Origin: Paludibaculum sp.
GTDB taxonomy: Bacteria; Acidobacteriota; Terriglobia; Bryobacterales; Bryobacteraceae
Assembly: GCA_029973955.1 (NCBI GenBank)
Contig: JARKQJ010000053.1
Location: forward strand, 16,371-80,370
Reading direction: 5' to 3'
DNA: 64,000 nt
Shown here: positions 45,456-53,706 of the stretch, in pieces
Numbering within the stretch: position 1 is the first letter of the stretch
Layout: each line of letters begins with the position of its first letter
Translations under genes and position numbers: made by a program
Notes under the pieces: model-generated
Databases searched by the model: none
What the model saw: only the letters and a program-made list of their open reading frames with translations
What the model was told of the DNA's origin: nothing

Positions 45456-46162
45456 TGCTGTCTTATGCCGTTAGGTGTTCCGGCGGGCTTCGGGCCCTCC
45501 GGTGCCGGAGCGGTCTTCTCGGGCTCGGGGATGGGATTGCGGAAAGCGGCCGCCAGCTTCCCGGCACGCTCGCGCGCCATGTTGATGTAGCGCTCGTTGT
45601 TCGCCACCCGGTCCAGCAGCTTCAGATACTGCTCCTTGCCTACCAGGCGGCGGCGGTCCCAGGCGGCCTCCAGGCGCAGTATCGCCTGGTTGACCCCCAG
45701 CGTGTCGTACTTCGCCGTGCGCTCCAGGTCGATATACAGCAACGCGGACTCGCACATCTTCTCAAACCAGTCGTACAGCGCGTTGCCGTCGGCATCGAGC
45801 GTGTAGTTGAACTTCACCTCGTGCTTCTCCGCGCCCTTCTCCCAGCGCATCAGCTTCTCGCCCATCCGCGCTACCTTGAGGCCCGATTCCAACTCGCGCC
45901 CAAAGTGGTCCAGCTTGTCGGAGAGCGCAAAGACGGTATCTGTCTCCGCCGGGCTCAGCCTGAAGACGATCGGATCGTCTTCCTGCGGCCCCTCGCGGTA
46001 CTCCGCCGTGCCATCGCGAAGCAGCCGGATCTCCATGTATGCGGGCTTGCTGCCGGGGAACGTCCTCGAGTAGAAGAGCCGCGGCGCATCGTCGGCCACG
46101 GCCGGCAGGGGCATGGGGAACTGGAAGACGAGTAGGAAGACGAGCAGGAAGAGGTGTCTCAT
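45452..46162 (-). CDS. Exported protein of unknown function
   Basis: 236 residues with a signal peptide (MRHLFLLVFLLVFQFPMPLPAVA). The mature part is alpha/beta (IRLLRDGTAEYREGPQED, VFALSDKLDHFGRELESGL) and ends in a proline-rich tail (PEPEKTAPAPEGPKPAGTP). No family recognised. It sits between ruvC (4-nt overlap) and the TlpA-type gene (4-nt overlap), so it is translated from the same transcript. Confidence 0.75.
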   Translation of the reverse strand: MRHLFLLVFLLVFQFPMPLPAVADDAPRLFYSRTFPGSKPAYMEIRLLRDGTAEYREGPQEDDPIVFRLSPAETDTVFALSDKLDHFGRELESGLKVARMGEKLMRWEKGAEKHEVKFNYTLDADGNALYDWFEKMCESALLYIDLERTAKYDTLGVNQAILRLEAAWDRRRLVGKEQYLKLLDRVANNERYINMARERAGKLAAAFRNPIPEPEKTAPAPEGPKPAGTPNGIRQQ

Positions 46163-46644
46163 CGCACGGCACTCACAGGACGGCGCGTCGCATGGCAGAT
46201 CGCCACCGCCACTGCATCAGACGCATCCAGGGATGAAATGGGTTCGGAAAGGCCCAGCAGGATCCGGGTCATCCACTGCACCTGCTCCTTCTCCGCGCGG
46301 CCGCTGCCGGCCAGAGCCAGCTTCACCTGTGCGGGCGGATACTCCGCCACCCGCACGCCCGCCTCCGCGCATATGAAAAACGCCGCGCCGCGCACGTGCG
46401 TCAGCTTCAGTGCGCTGCGGGCGTTGATCGAAATGAACGTGTCCTCGATGGCCGCCTCTTCCGGGTGATGCTCGGCGATCACTTCGCGCAACCGCGCGCC
46501 TACCTGAAAAATACGTTCCGCCAAGGGATCGCTGGGCCTGGTTTCAATCACACCCGCCTCGACGAGGCGGTGCCGTGTCCCGTCGGAGTCGATCACTCCA
46601 TAGCCGGTATAACGGCTGCCGCAATCGATGCCGAGAATGCGCAC
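46159..46644 (-). CDS. ruvC: Holliday junction resolvase RuvC
   Basis: 161 residues, typical length. RuvC cuts Holliday junctions symmetrically after RuvAB branch migration. The four catalytic acids are visible: D7 in RILGIDCGSRYTGYG, E67 in AAIEDTF, and D140 and D143 in SLDASDAVAVAICH. The next gene in the operon begins with an ATGA overlap at its stop. It follows yebC by 26 nt, a common pairing. No ruvA or ruvB follows here. Confidence 0.93.
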   Translation of the reverse strand: MRILGIDCGSRYTGYGVIDSDGTRHRLVEAGVIETRPSDPLAERIFQVGARLREVIAEHHPEEAAIEDTFISINARSALKLTHVRGAAFFICAEAGVRVAEYPPAQVKLALAGSGRAEKEQVQWMTRILLGLSEPISSLDASDAVAVAICHATRRPVSAVR

Positions 46645-46670
46645 AGACCCCTTTCCGAAGCTGGCAGCCG

Positions 46671-47405
46671 CTACTCGGCCGAGTCGTCGCCAAAGTCGGC
46701 GTTGGTCCAGACGTTCTGCACGTCGTCGTGGTCTTCCAGCACTTCCATCAGGCGCTCGAAGCTGCCCGCGTGCTTGGGATCCACCGCCACAAAGTTCTTC
46801 GGAACCATGGCGAGTTCGGCGGAAACCGTGGGGATCTTGGCTTTCTCGAAAGCTTCAATCACCACATGGTGCACTTCCGGAGCGGAGAGCACCACCCAGC
46901 TATCGCCGTCGTCCTTCACGTCGTCGGCGCCGGCTTCCAGTGCAAACTCCATCAACTGGTCTTCCGTCGCCGCTTCCTTCTCCAAGATGATCTGGCTCTT
47001 CCGCTCAAACATCCAGCCTACTGAGCCCACTTCGCCGAGGTTGCCGCCCTGCTTGGAGAACGCGTGGCGGATCTCGGCCACCGTGCGGTTGCGGTTGTCC
47101 GTCGCCACGCTCACCAGCAGCGCGGCGCCGCCCGGACCGTAGCCTTCGAACATGATTTCGTCGATCTGACCGCCTTCCAACTCACCCGTGCCGCGCATGA
47201 TGGCGCGTTTGATGTTGTCGGCGGGCATGGAAACAGCCTTGGCAGCCAGTACGGCGGTGCGAAGGCGAGGGTTGCCGTCGGGATCGCCGCCGCTGCGCGC
47301 GGCGATGACGATTTCCTTGATGAGGCGGGTAAACGCTTTCCCGCGCTTGGCGTCCAGGGCGGCCTTCTTGTGCTTAATCGTCGCCCATTTTGAGTGTCCG
47401 GACAT
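46671..47405 (-). CDS. YebC/PmpR family regulator
   Basis: 244 residues of the YebC family: MSGHSKWATIKHKKAALDAKRGKAF at the start, PADNIKRAIMRGTGE, and the C-terminal LMEVLEDHDDVQNVWTNADF. Members bind DNA, and some also relieve ribosome stalling on proline-rich stretches (the TACO1 branch). Start set at the conserved MSGHSKW. It heads the yebC-ruvC operon. Confidence 0.92.
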   Translation of the reverse strand: MSGHSKWATIKHKKAALDAKRGKAFTRLIKEIVIAARSGGDPDGNPRLRTAVLAAKAVSMPADNIKRAIMRGTGELEGGQIDEIMFEGYGPGGAALLVSVATDNRNRTVAEIRHAFSKQGGNLGEVGSVGWMFERKSQIILEKEAATEDQLMEFALEAGADDVKDDGDSWVVLSAPEVHHVVIEAFEKAKIPTVSAELAMVPKNFVAVDPKHAGSFERLMEVLEDHDDVQNVWTNADFGDDSAE

Positions 47406-47507
47406 GGAAAAACCTCTGACTGGCCGTAAAGGGATCTCAGGGGCGCAAAACACCCCCAACTATAGAGAATACCAGACCGGGCAAGGGCCGCTCACCTGGA
47501 AAGTGTC

Positions 47508-48935
47508 TCAGCGCTCGATCGACGATCCCTCGATCCGGAACCGCTTCCCATGGAAACCGTTGATCTTCCACTCCTCTACCACCCACACGCCGCCTTCCGC
47601 CACCGGCTGGCCGAGTTCCGGGAACGCCGCGGCGGCACCCCGCACCGGGCTGCCCACCTCCGCCGGAAACGGCGAACCCGCCTCCGTCCCGGAAAGCACC
47701 CGCGGCTCTGACTCGGCTCCGTTCACGCGGTACGCCACCGTCATCTCGCCCGGCGCCTGGAAGGCCCACTGGCAGACGAACAGGCTGAGCGTGCTGACGC
47801 CGGCCTCCGAGTCCCGCTCCGGCGCATACCGGCACCGGCCGCTACCCACCCCGAACCAGCTTGATCCGGCGAACGGGAGCTCCCGCCGGACCGTCGGCAA
47901 GAGCGTTTCATAGTAGACAACCCCTTCCAGCGCAGTGGGTTGCACACCTATCGGAAGCGGATAGATCTCCCTGGTGGAACTCCGGCTGAGCCAGCGCCGC
48001 CAGCGCGCCAACTCCTGCCGGCCTGTTGGACCGGCCACCTCGACTTCAGACCTGAGCCAGCGAGCCCGCGTCTGTGCAGGCAAATCCTCCAGGCGCAACT
48101 CCAACCATTGGCTCCCCGGCGGCAGTTGCCATCCCTCCCCCGGCGGCTGCGAAAACACCCTCGCCCGAACCTTGGCGTCCGCTGCCCCACGCGGCGCGAC
48201 GGCGCGCTGCAACTCCATGGCGGCGCTATACTTCGGCAGATACTGCACGGCGATGCAGACGGCCACCGTCAACCCCGCCGCCCACCTTGCCACGGTCAAC
48301 CGGTGGAGGCCCGCCTGCAGCCAAAGCACCACCGCTGAACCGAGAATCAGCGCCGCCTGAAAAGCCGCCAGCGGGATCCAGATCAATACGGACCACTGCT
48401 CGACGAAACGCGGCAGCACCTCGTCGCCCAGGCTCACCAGTGCGATCGCGGCGATGAGCGTAATCACCGCCGAAGGCAACCCCGGCGTGATCGCCGCCAC
48501 CGCCGCGCAAGGCAACGCCAGCACCGCGGCGAAAGATAGCAGGTAGAACGCAAACTGCCCCAAGTGCTGCTCCGGTTGCAGTCCCGCCGAGGCCAGCCAC
48601 AACCAGACCGCCGCACCCGCTGGCACAACCAGAAAGCTCAGCACGAAATACAACTTGCCCAGCAGCAGCGCGCCGCGCGGCACGGGCCGCGTGCGCCAGT
48701 CGGCATCCGTCTCGCAGAACGAATCGGACTGCATCACGCGCAGTACCAGATAGAGACAGACGAAGATCGAACTGGCCTGCAGCAACGCGGCAGCGGTTAT
48801 GTGACCCAGTCTCGGCGCAAGGCCGCTCTGGTGGCCGTTCATCCAACCCATCGCCAGCGTCAGCACTATCGAGAGCAGGATCTCGCAGCGAAACCGGCGG
48901 GCGTCCTTCAGGAAAATATGAAATGCCAGGCGCAT
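47508..48935 (-). CDS. ABC transporter permease-like membrane protein
   Basis: 475 residues. Six or so hydrophobic segments in the first 270 (LLSIVLTLAMGW, ILGSAVVLWLQAGL) carry a segment DADWRTRPVPRGALLLGKL that resembles ABC-2 type permeases. A large beta-rich extracytoplasmic C-terminal half follows. Start at 48935 has GAGGAG upstream (minus). It follows the ABC ATPase by 10 nt. Together with the GntR gene it forms one operon, so a GntR-controlled export or bacitracin-like system is the likely role. The substrate is not known. Confidence 0.78.
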   Translation of the reverse strand: MRLAFHIFLKDARRFRCEILLSIVLTLAMGWMNGHQSGLAPRLGHITAAALLQASSIFVCLYLVLRVMQSDSFCETDADWRTRPVPRGALLLGKLYFVLSFLVVPAGAAVWLWLASAGLQPEQHLGQFAFYLLSFAAVLALPCAAVAAITPGLPSAVITLIAAIALVSLGDEVLPRFVEQWSVLIWIPLAAFQAALILGSAVVLWLQAGLHRLTVARWAAGLTVAVCIAVQYLPKYSAAMELQRAVAPRGAADAKVRARVFSQPPGEGWQLPPGSQWLELRLEDLPAQTRARWLRSEVEVAGPTGRQELARWRRWLSRSSTREIYPLPIGVQPTALEGVVYYETLLPTVRRELPFAGSSWFGVGSGRCRYAPERDSEAGVSTLSLFVCQWAFQAPGEMTVAYRVNGAESEPRVLSGTEAGSPFPAEVGSPVRGAAAAFPELGQPVAEGGVWVVEEWKINGFHGKRFRIEGSSIER

Positions 48936-48945
48936 GGTGATCTCC

Positions 48946-49845
48946 TCAGACGACCTTCCGCGCGTTGCGAGCCAGCACGACGAAGATGTCCCGCAGCGAC
49001 ATCGGCCGGCATTCGATCGACTCCACGCCGGTGAGCATCTGCCGCAGGCGGCCGGCGGTCCGGGTCGCATCGTGACGCGTATCGACGAAGCGGATGAGGC
49101 CGCCGGAACACTCGGCCCGCAGCCACTCATCCGGCCAGGGGGTGGGCAGTGCGGCGGGAGCGGAGAGTGTCACCTCCACTTCCCGGAAGCGGTTCACCAG
49201 CGCGCCCATCTCTTCCGAAAAGTGCACGAAACCGCCCTCTAAGTAGCCGATATGCGTCGAAAACGACTCGATTTCGCTCAAATCGTGCGATGACAGAAAC
49301 ACCGTCATGCGCTCCGCGCGGGCCAGCAGCGCCTGGATCAGCTCGTCGCGCACCAAGGCGTCCAGACCGGAAAACGGCTCGTCGAGAAACAGCAGCTTCG
49401 GCGAAAACGCCAGTGCCGAAACCAGCGCCGCTTTCATGCGCATCCCCCTCGATAGATGTTGCAGTTTGCGGCCGGCGGGCATCTCGAACTGCCGTAGCAA
49501 CTCCGCCGCCAGCGCCGCGTCCCAATTCGGGTAAAACGGCTGCAAATAAGAGAGATACTCGCCCACTGTCATCCACAGAGGCAGCCGCAGCCCCTCGCTC
49601 ACCAGCCCGATCTCGCGAAAGTCCGCGGGCGCGAGCGAACGCGAATCCCGCCCCAGCACCCGCGCCGTGCCGGCAGCCGGCGGCATCAGGTTCAGCAAAG
49701 TCTTGATAGTAGTGGTCTTCCCCGCCCCGTTGGCGCCCACGTAGGCGTAGATGGCGCCCTCCGGCACCAGCAGGTCGAGCCCTTCCAGGACCGGGTGCGC
49801 ACCGAACCGCTGCGCCAGCTTCTCACTCTGTATCGCCGGATTCAT
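48946..49845 (-). CDS. ABC transporter ATP-binding protein
   Basis: 299 residues. Walker A is GANGAGKTT (37-45), the signature is LSRGM instead of LSGGQ, Walker B and catalytic glutamate are LLFLDEPFSGLD, and the switch histidine is in SSHDLSEIE. The C-terminal 90 residues form an extra domain, common in drug and bacitracin type exporters. It overlaps the GntR gene by 4 nt (ATGA) and precedes the permease. Confidence 0.88.
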   Translation of the reverse strand: MNPAIQSEKLAQRFGAHPVLEGLDLLVPEGAIYAYVGANGAGKTTTIKTLLNLMPPAAGTARVLGRDSRSLAPADFREIGLVSEGLRLPLWMTVGEYLSYLQPFYPNWDAALAAELLRQFEMPAGRKLQHLSRGMRMKAALVSALAFSPKLLFLDEPFSGLDALVRDELIQALLARAERMTVFLSSHDLSEIESFSTHIGYLEGGFVHFSEEMGALVNRFREVEVTLSAPAALPTPWPDEWLRAECSGGLIRFVDTRHDATRTAGRLRQMLTGVESIECRPMSLRDIFVVLARNARKVV

Positions 49846-50240
49846 TCCTTTTCCCCTGCCTCCGTGTCCAATCTGCGCCACTCCGACCCGAGTTCCGCCT
49901 GCAACTCCTCGAGGGTGAAGCCGGCCCGCCGCGCATCCACCGCCAACTGCTCCAACTGTTTTGCAATCAACGCTTTCCGCTGCTCCGCCGAAGCCTGGCG
50001 CGGCTCCGCCACCACCGTCCCAATGCCCGGCCGGACCTCCAGCACTCCTTCGTTGGTCAGGTGGATCACCACCTTGTGCGCCGTGTTTGGATTGATCTTC
50101 AAGGCCGTGGATAGCGCGCGCACCGACGGAAACGGGTCGCCCGGCTTCAGCCGCCCTGTCACCACCGCCTTCCGCGCTTCAAACACCACCTGCTCGAAGA
50201 TCGGAACCCCGGGTTGGAAAGTCAGCCGGAACGGAATCAC
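49842..50240 (-). CDS. GntR-family (YtrA-like) transcriptional regulator
   Basis: 132 residues. A winged helix-turn-helix starts PIFEQVVFEARKAVVTGRLKPG and includes FPSVRALSTALKINPNTAHKV. The short helical tail (120 or so residues in all) is the YtrA subtype, which typically represses the ABC genes next to it. The GTG at 50240 lies 4 nt from a perfect palindromic operator at 50245-50263. The longer frame upstream is not part of the protein. Confidence 0.87.
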   Translation of the reverse strand: MIPFRLTFQPGVPIFEQVVFEARKAVVTGRLKPGDPFPSVRALSTALKINPNTAHKVVIHLTNEGVLEVRPGIGTVVAEPRQASAEQRKALIAKQLEQLAVDARRAGFTLEELQAELGSEWRRLDTEAGEKE

Positions 50241-50244
50241 GTGT

Positions 50245-50263
50245 GTACTATGACAGATAGTAC
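50245..50263. promoter_or_regulatory. Palindromic operator of the GntR-ABC operon
   Basis: GTACTAT and ATAGTAC form a perfect 7-bp inverted repeat with a 5-nt spacer, placed 4 nt upstream of the GTG of the YtrA-like regulator. The position fits autorepression of the operon. A further GTAC lies 2 nt to the right. Confidence 0.75.
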
Positions 50264-50427
50264 AGTACCGGTCAAGCGAAAATCTCCCGTGCGCATTCTT
50301 TCGCCAAACTGCCGCGACTTTCCCGGCCCCAGCCGCATCTGATAAGTGCGTAATAATTCTTGCCGGGGTAGAATAGAACCACTGGGCTCTCCGCCAGGAG
50401 CAGCCCGCTGGGTTCAGACTCAAAATC

Positions 50428-51078
50428 ATGTCTGGTTCGTGGCTCACAGTTGTAGCTCTGGTGCTGTCGCTGGCGACGCTGGCCGCCATTGGGGCGGGAT
50501 TGCCGCACCCGGGTAGCCTGGGGCCGAACGCTCTGGAGTCGCTGGGCGCGGTGGCGTTGCAGATGCAGTTCGGCGGGCTGGCGCTGTTGGCCTTGATTAC
50601 CGGGCGTTGGTGGAAGTCATCGAACTCGACTTTCGCGGACGGCGGCTGGCCGTCGCTGCGCTCGCTGGCGGTGACCGCGCCGGTGTTCACGCTGGCGCAG
50701 ATCGCATTGGGCGCGGCGTACCGCTACAAGCTGGTGGGCGTGATTCCACACGTGGCCTGGGCGTTCGTGACGGCCATCGTGCTGCTGATGTTCGGCTCGT
50801 TTGTGCTGGTGCAGGCCGATGCGGCGAAATCGCTGAAACGCATAGCCGCGGCGCTGCTCACGCTGGTGTGCGCGCAGGTGATGCTGGGCGTGGCGGCTCT
50901 GCTGGCGCGCGTGGCGGATCTTGAGAAAGCAGCCTGGATGGAGATTTCAACGACCGCCCATCTGATGACGGGCGCGTTGGTACTGGGGTGTTCGCTGGTG
51001 CTGGCCGCGTTCGTGGTGCGCAGCGCACAGCCGGCGCAGGAAGGCTCGCCGTTGGCGACGCCGGGAAGTCCTTCATGA
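50428..51078 (+). CDS. Compact COX15/CtaA-like heme A synthase
   Basis: 216 residues with six hydrophobic helices, shorter than the usual eight-helix CtaA. Two repeated patterns resemble the CtaA halves: AQIALGAAYRYKLVGVIPHVAWAFV and AQVMLGVAALLARV followed by TTAHLMTGAL. Candidate heme histidines lie in GVIPHVAW and TTAHLM. The stop overlaps ctaB by 4 nt, and sco and DUF420 genes follow, so a role in cytochrome oxidase heme supply is likely. The name is by context and partial motif match. Confidence 0.7.
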   Translation: MSGSWLTVVALVLSLATLAAIGAGLPHPGSLGPNALESLGAVALQMQFGGLALLALITGRWWKSSNSTFADGGWPSLRSLAVTAPVFTLAQIALGAAYRYKLVGVIPHVAWAFVTAIVLLMFGSFVLVQADAAKSLKRIAAALLTLVCAQVMLGVAALLARVADLEKAAWMEISTTAHLMTGALVLGCSLVLAAFVVRSAQPAQEGSPLATPGSPS

Positions 51079-51932
51079 GAAGCTATCTGGATTTGACCAA
51101 GCCGAGGATCACGTGGCTCATTCTGATGAGCACGGGCATCGGCTACTTTTTCGGCCACTCGGGGAAGCTGGACTGGCTCCTGCTGCTGAATTGCCTGATG
51201 GGCACGGGGCTGATCGCGAGCGGCACGGCCACGCTGAACCAGTGGTACGAGCGTGAAGCCGACGCGCGCATGAAGCGCACGGCGCAGCGTCCGCTGCCGG
51301 CCGGCAAGGTTTCGCCGCTGAACGCTCTGCTGTTCGGCATCGCGCTGCTGGTGGCCGGCGAACTGGAACTGGCGCTCGCCGTCAACCCGCTCACTGCCTG
51401 GCTGGGTCTGTTCACGGTGGCCAGCTACCTGCTGGTTTACACGCCGCTGAAGCAGAAGACCTGGTGGAGCACGACAGTGGGTGCATTCCCGGGCGCCATG
51501 CCACCGCTGATCGGCTTCGCCGCCGCCAGCGGCCAGCTCACGCTGGAAGCCTGGATTCTGTTTGCGATCGTTTTCCTCTGGCAGTTCCCGCACTTCTACG
51601 CCATCGCCTGGATGTACCGCGAAGACTACGGCCGCGCGGGCATCCGCATGTTGCCCGTGGTGGAGCCTGACGGCGCCTCCACGTCGCGTCACATTCTGGC
51701 CTTTGCACTGCTGCTGATTCCGGTGAGCCTGGCGCCGAGCTTCCTTCAAATGACCGGGCACTGGTACCTGGCCGCCGCGCTGGCGCTGGGCGCGCTATTC
51801 CTGAAGTCGGCGGCCACGCTGAGCGGCGACCGCACGGCGCTGAACGCCCGCGGCGTGCTGAGGGCCAGCGTCATTTACCTGCCGCTGCTCTATCTGGCCT
51901 TGGTGCTGGATAGCAAGCCTGGCTTATTCTAA
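51075..51932 (+). CDS. ctaB: Protoheme IX farnesyltransferase (heme O synthase)
   Basis: 285 residues, UbiA-family prenyltransferase making heme O from heme B. The first aspartate motif is in NQWYEREADARMKRTAQRP, and the second region is FAIVFLWQFPHFYAIAW followed by YREDYGRAGIRMLPVV. LDLTKPRITWLIL at the start is characteristic. Start at 51075 overlaps the previous gene as ATGA. Part of the oxidase assembly run. Confidence 0.93.
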   Translation: MRSYLDLTKPRITWLILMSTGIGYFFGHSGKLDWLLLLNCLMGTGLIASGTATLNQWYEREADARMKRTAQRPLPAGKVSPLNALLFGIALLVAGELELALAVNPLTAWLGLFTVASYLLVYTPLKQKTWWSTTVGAFPGAMPPLIGFAAASGQLTLEAWILFAIVFLWQFPHFYAIAWMYREDYGRAGIRMLPVVEPDGASTSRHILAFALLLIPVSLAPSFLQMTGHWYLAAALALGALFLKSAATLSGDRTALNARGVLRASVIYLPLLYLALVLDSKPGLF

Positions 51933-51939
51933 GAGAGAC

Positions 51940-52500
51940 ATGCGATTCAGTCGTGGGCTCGCCTCGCTGTGCGCGGCGAGCCTTTTTCTATGCGGATGCC
52001 TGAGTTCAGGCCTGCCCGAGATCGGCCAGGTGCCGGCGTTCCAGCTCACCAACCAGGATGGCCAACCCTTTTTCAGCAACGCCGAACTGGCGGGCAAGAT
52101 CTGGGTGGCCGATTTCTTCTTCACCACCTGCAACGGCCCGTGCCCGCGCATGACGGCGCTGATGAAGCGGGTGCAGGAATCCACGCGCGATTTTCCGGAA
52201 GTGCAATTGGTGAGTTTCACGGTGGACCCCAAGAACGACACGCCGGAGAAGCTGCGGGAGTACGCCGAGCGCTTCCGCTACGATGCCACGCGCTGGCACT
52301 TCCTCACCGGCGATCCGGCCGAACTGAACAGGCTGAGCGATGCCACGTTCCACCTAGGGGGTCTGGGCCCGGAACACGGCACGCGCTTCGCCCTGGTGGA
52401 CCGCAAGGGCCGCATCCGCGCCTACTACGAGACGTCGGATTCGGCCTCCATCCGCCAACTGGTGGAAGACATCACCAGGCTACGCAAAGAGGTGCTGTAA
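51940..52500 (+). CDS. SCO1/SenC copper chaperone lipoprotein
   Basis: 186 residues with a lipoprotein leader (lipobox LCGC, C20) and a thioredoxin-like SCO domain. The copper cysteines are C64 and C68 in FFFTTCNGPCPRM, and the histidine ligand is probably in GPEHGTRFALVD. SCO proteins load copper into the CuA site of cytochrome c oxidase. It lies 7 nt after ctaB and directly abuts the DUF420 gene. Confidence 0.9.
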   Translation: MRFSRGLASLCAASLFLCGCLSSGLPEIGQVPAFQLTNQDGQPFFSNAELAGKIWVADFFFTTCNGPCPRMTALMKRVQESTRDFPEVQLVSFTVDPKNDTPEKLREYAERFRYDATRWHFLTGDPAELNRLSDATFHLGGLGPEHGTRFALVDRKGRIRAYYETSDSASIRQLVEDITRLRKEVL

Positions 52501-52914
52501 ATGGACGTGCGCGACCTGCCCACCCTCAACGCCCTGCTGAACACCACCAGCGCCATTCTGCTGGTGCGCGGTTACCTGCTGATCCGGCAGGGCCGCCGCG
52601 AGGCTCACAAGAAGACCATGCTGGCCGCGCTGGCCGTTTCCATCGCCTTTCTCGCCAGCTACCTCATTTACCACTATCAGGTAGGCTCCGTGCGCTTCCA
52701 GAAGACGGGGCTGATTCGCACCGTCTATCTCGGCATTCTGCTCACGCATACGGTGCTGGCCGCGGTGGTGGCGCCGATGGCCGCCGTCACGGTGTGGCGG
52801 GCCTGGAAGAACCGCATCGAGAAGCACCGCGCACTGGCCCGCATCACGCTGCCGCTGTGGCTCTACGTGAGCGTCACGGGCGTGGTGGTGTACCTGATGC
52901 TGTACCATTTGTGA
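52501..52914 (+). CDS. DUF420 membrane protein
   Basis: 137 residues with four hydrophobic helices. LPTLNALLNTTSAILLVRGYLLIRQG at the start and LTHTVLAAVVAPMAAVTVWRAW with IEKHRALARITLPLWLYVSVTG are typical of the DUF420 family, which co-occurs with ctaB and sco genes and probably assists oxidase assembly. It starts directly after the sco stop codon. Confidence 0.88.
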   Translation: MDVRDLPTLNALLNTTSAILLVRGYLLIRQGRREAHKKTMLAALAVSIAFLASYLIYHYQVGSVRFQKTGLIRTVYLGILLTHTVLAAVVAPMAAVTVWRAWKNRIEKHRALARITLPLWLYVSVTGVVVYLMLYHL

Positions 52915-52920
52915 GGTGGA

Positions 52921-53703
52921 ATGGGCTGTAAAGAGGAACGGAGCCACTCGTTGGACTGGAACGCCACGCTTTACTCGCAACGTCATGCATTCGTCTGGCG
53001 CGGCGGCGAAGACCTGATCGAACTGCTGCAACCGCAGCCCGGAGAGCGAATCCTCGACATCGGCTGCGGGCTGGGCCAACTCACGGCCGAACTCGCCAGG
53101 TCCGGCGCTCGGGTGACCGGCCTGGACAACTCCGCATCCATGGTGGAGGCGGCGCGCGCGGCCCATCCCGGGATCGAGTTCATTGCAGCCGACCTGGTGG
53201 AATTCGAAGCCGCGGAGCCCTTTGACGCCATCTTCTCGAACGCCGCCCTGCACTGGATCCACCCGCCGGCAACGGCCGCGCGGCGCATGGCGCAGGCGCT
53301 GAAGCCGGGTGGAAGGCTGGTGGCCGAACTCGGCGGAACGGGCAACGTCGGCGCGATGATCGATGCGGCGAACGAACTCCTGGCCGAGCGCGGCCACGCC
53401 GCGCAGAGTCCGTGGTTTTTCCCCGGCGTGGGCGAGTACTCGCAGATACTGGAAACCGCGGGGCTGGAGGTGACCTTCGCCCTGCTCTTTGACCGCCCGA
53501 CGCCGCTCGAAGACGGCGAAGAGGTCATCGCCGGCTGGATGGAGATGTTCGGCAAATCACTGCTGCAGGCTGAACCGGAGTGGCGCGCCTCTGTGCTGCC
53601 GCGGCTCAAGGAACGGCTGCGGCCGAAGCTCTTCGACAAGGACAACAACCGCTGGATGGCCGACTACCGGCGGCTGCGCATCGCCGCCCGCAAACCACTT
53701 TGA
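52921..53703 (+). CDS. Class I SAM-dependent methyltransferase
   Basis: 260 residues. Motif I RILDIGCGLGQLTAELA, the acidic loop TGLDNSASMVEAAR, and FDAIFSNAALHWIHPP resemble trans-aconitate methyltransferase-type enzymes. No export signal. Its place between DUF420 and lgt does not reveal a substrate. Confidence 0.82.
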   Translation: MGCKEERSHSLDWNATLYSQRHAFVWRGGEDLIELLQPQPGERILDIGCGLGQLTAELARSGARVTGLDNSASMVEAARAAHPGIEFIAADLVEFEAAEPFDAIFSNAALHWIHPPATAARRMAQALKPGGRLVAELGGTGNVGAMIDAANELLAERGHAAQSPWFFPGVGEYSQILETAGLEVTFALLFDRPTPLEDGEEVIAGWMEMFGKSLLQAEPEWRASVLPRLKERLRPKLFDKDNNRWMADYRRLRIAARKPL

Positions 53704-53706
53704 CGC

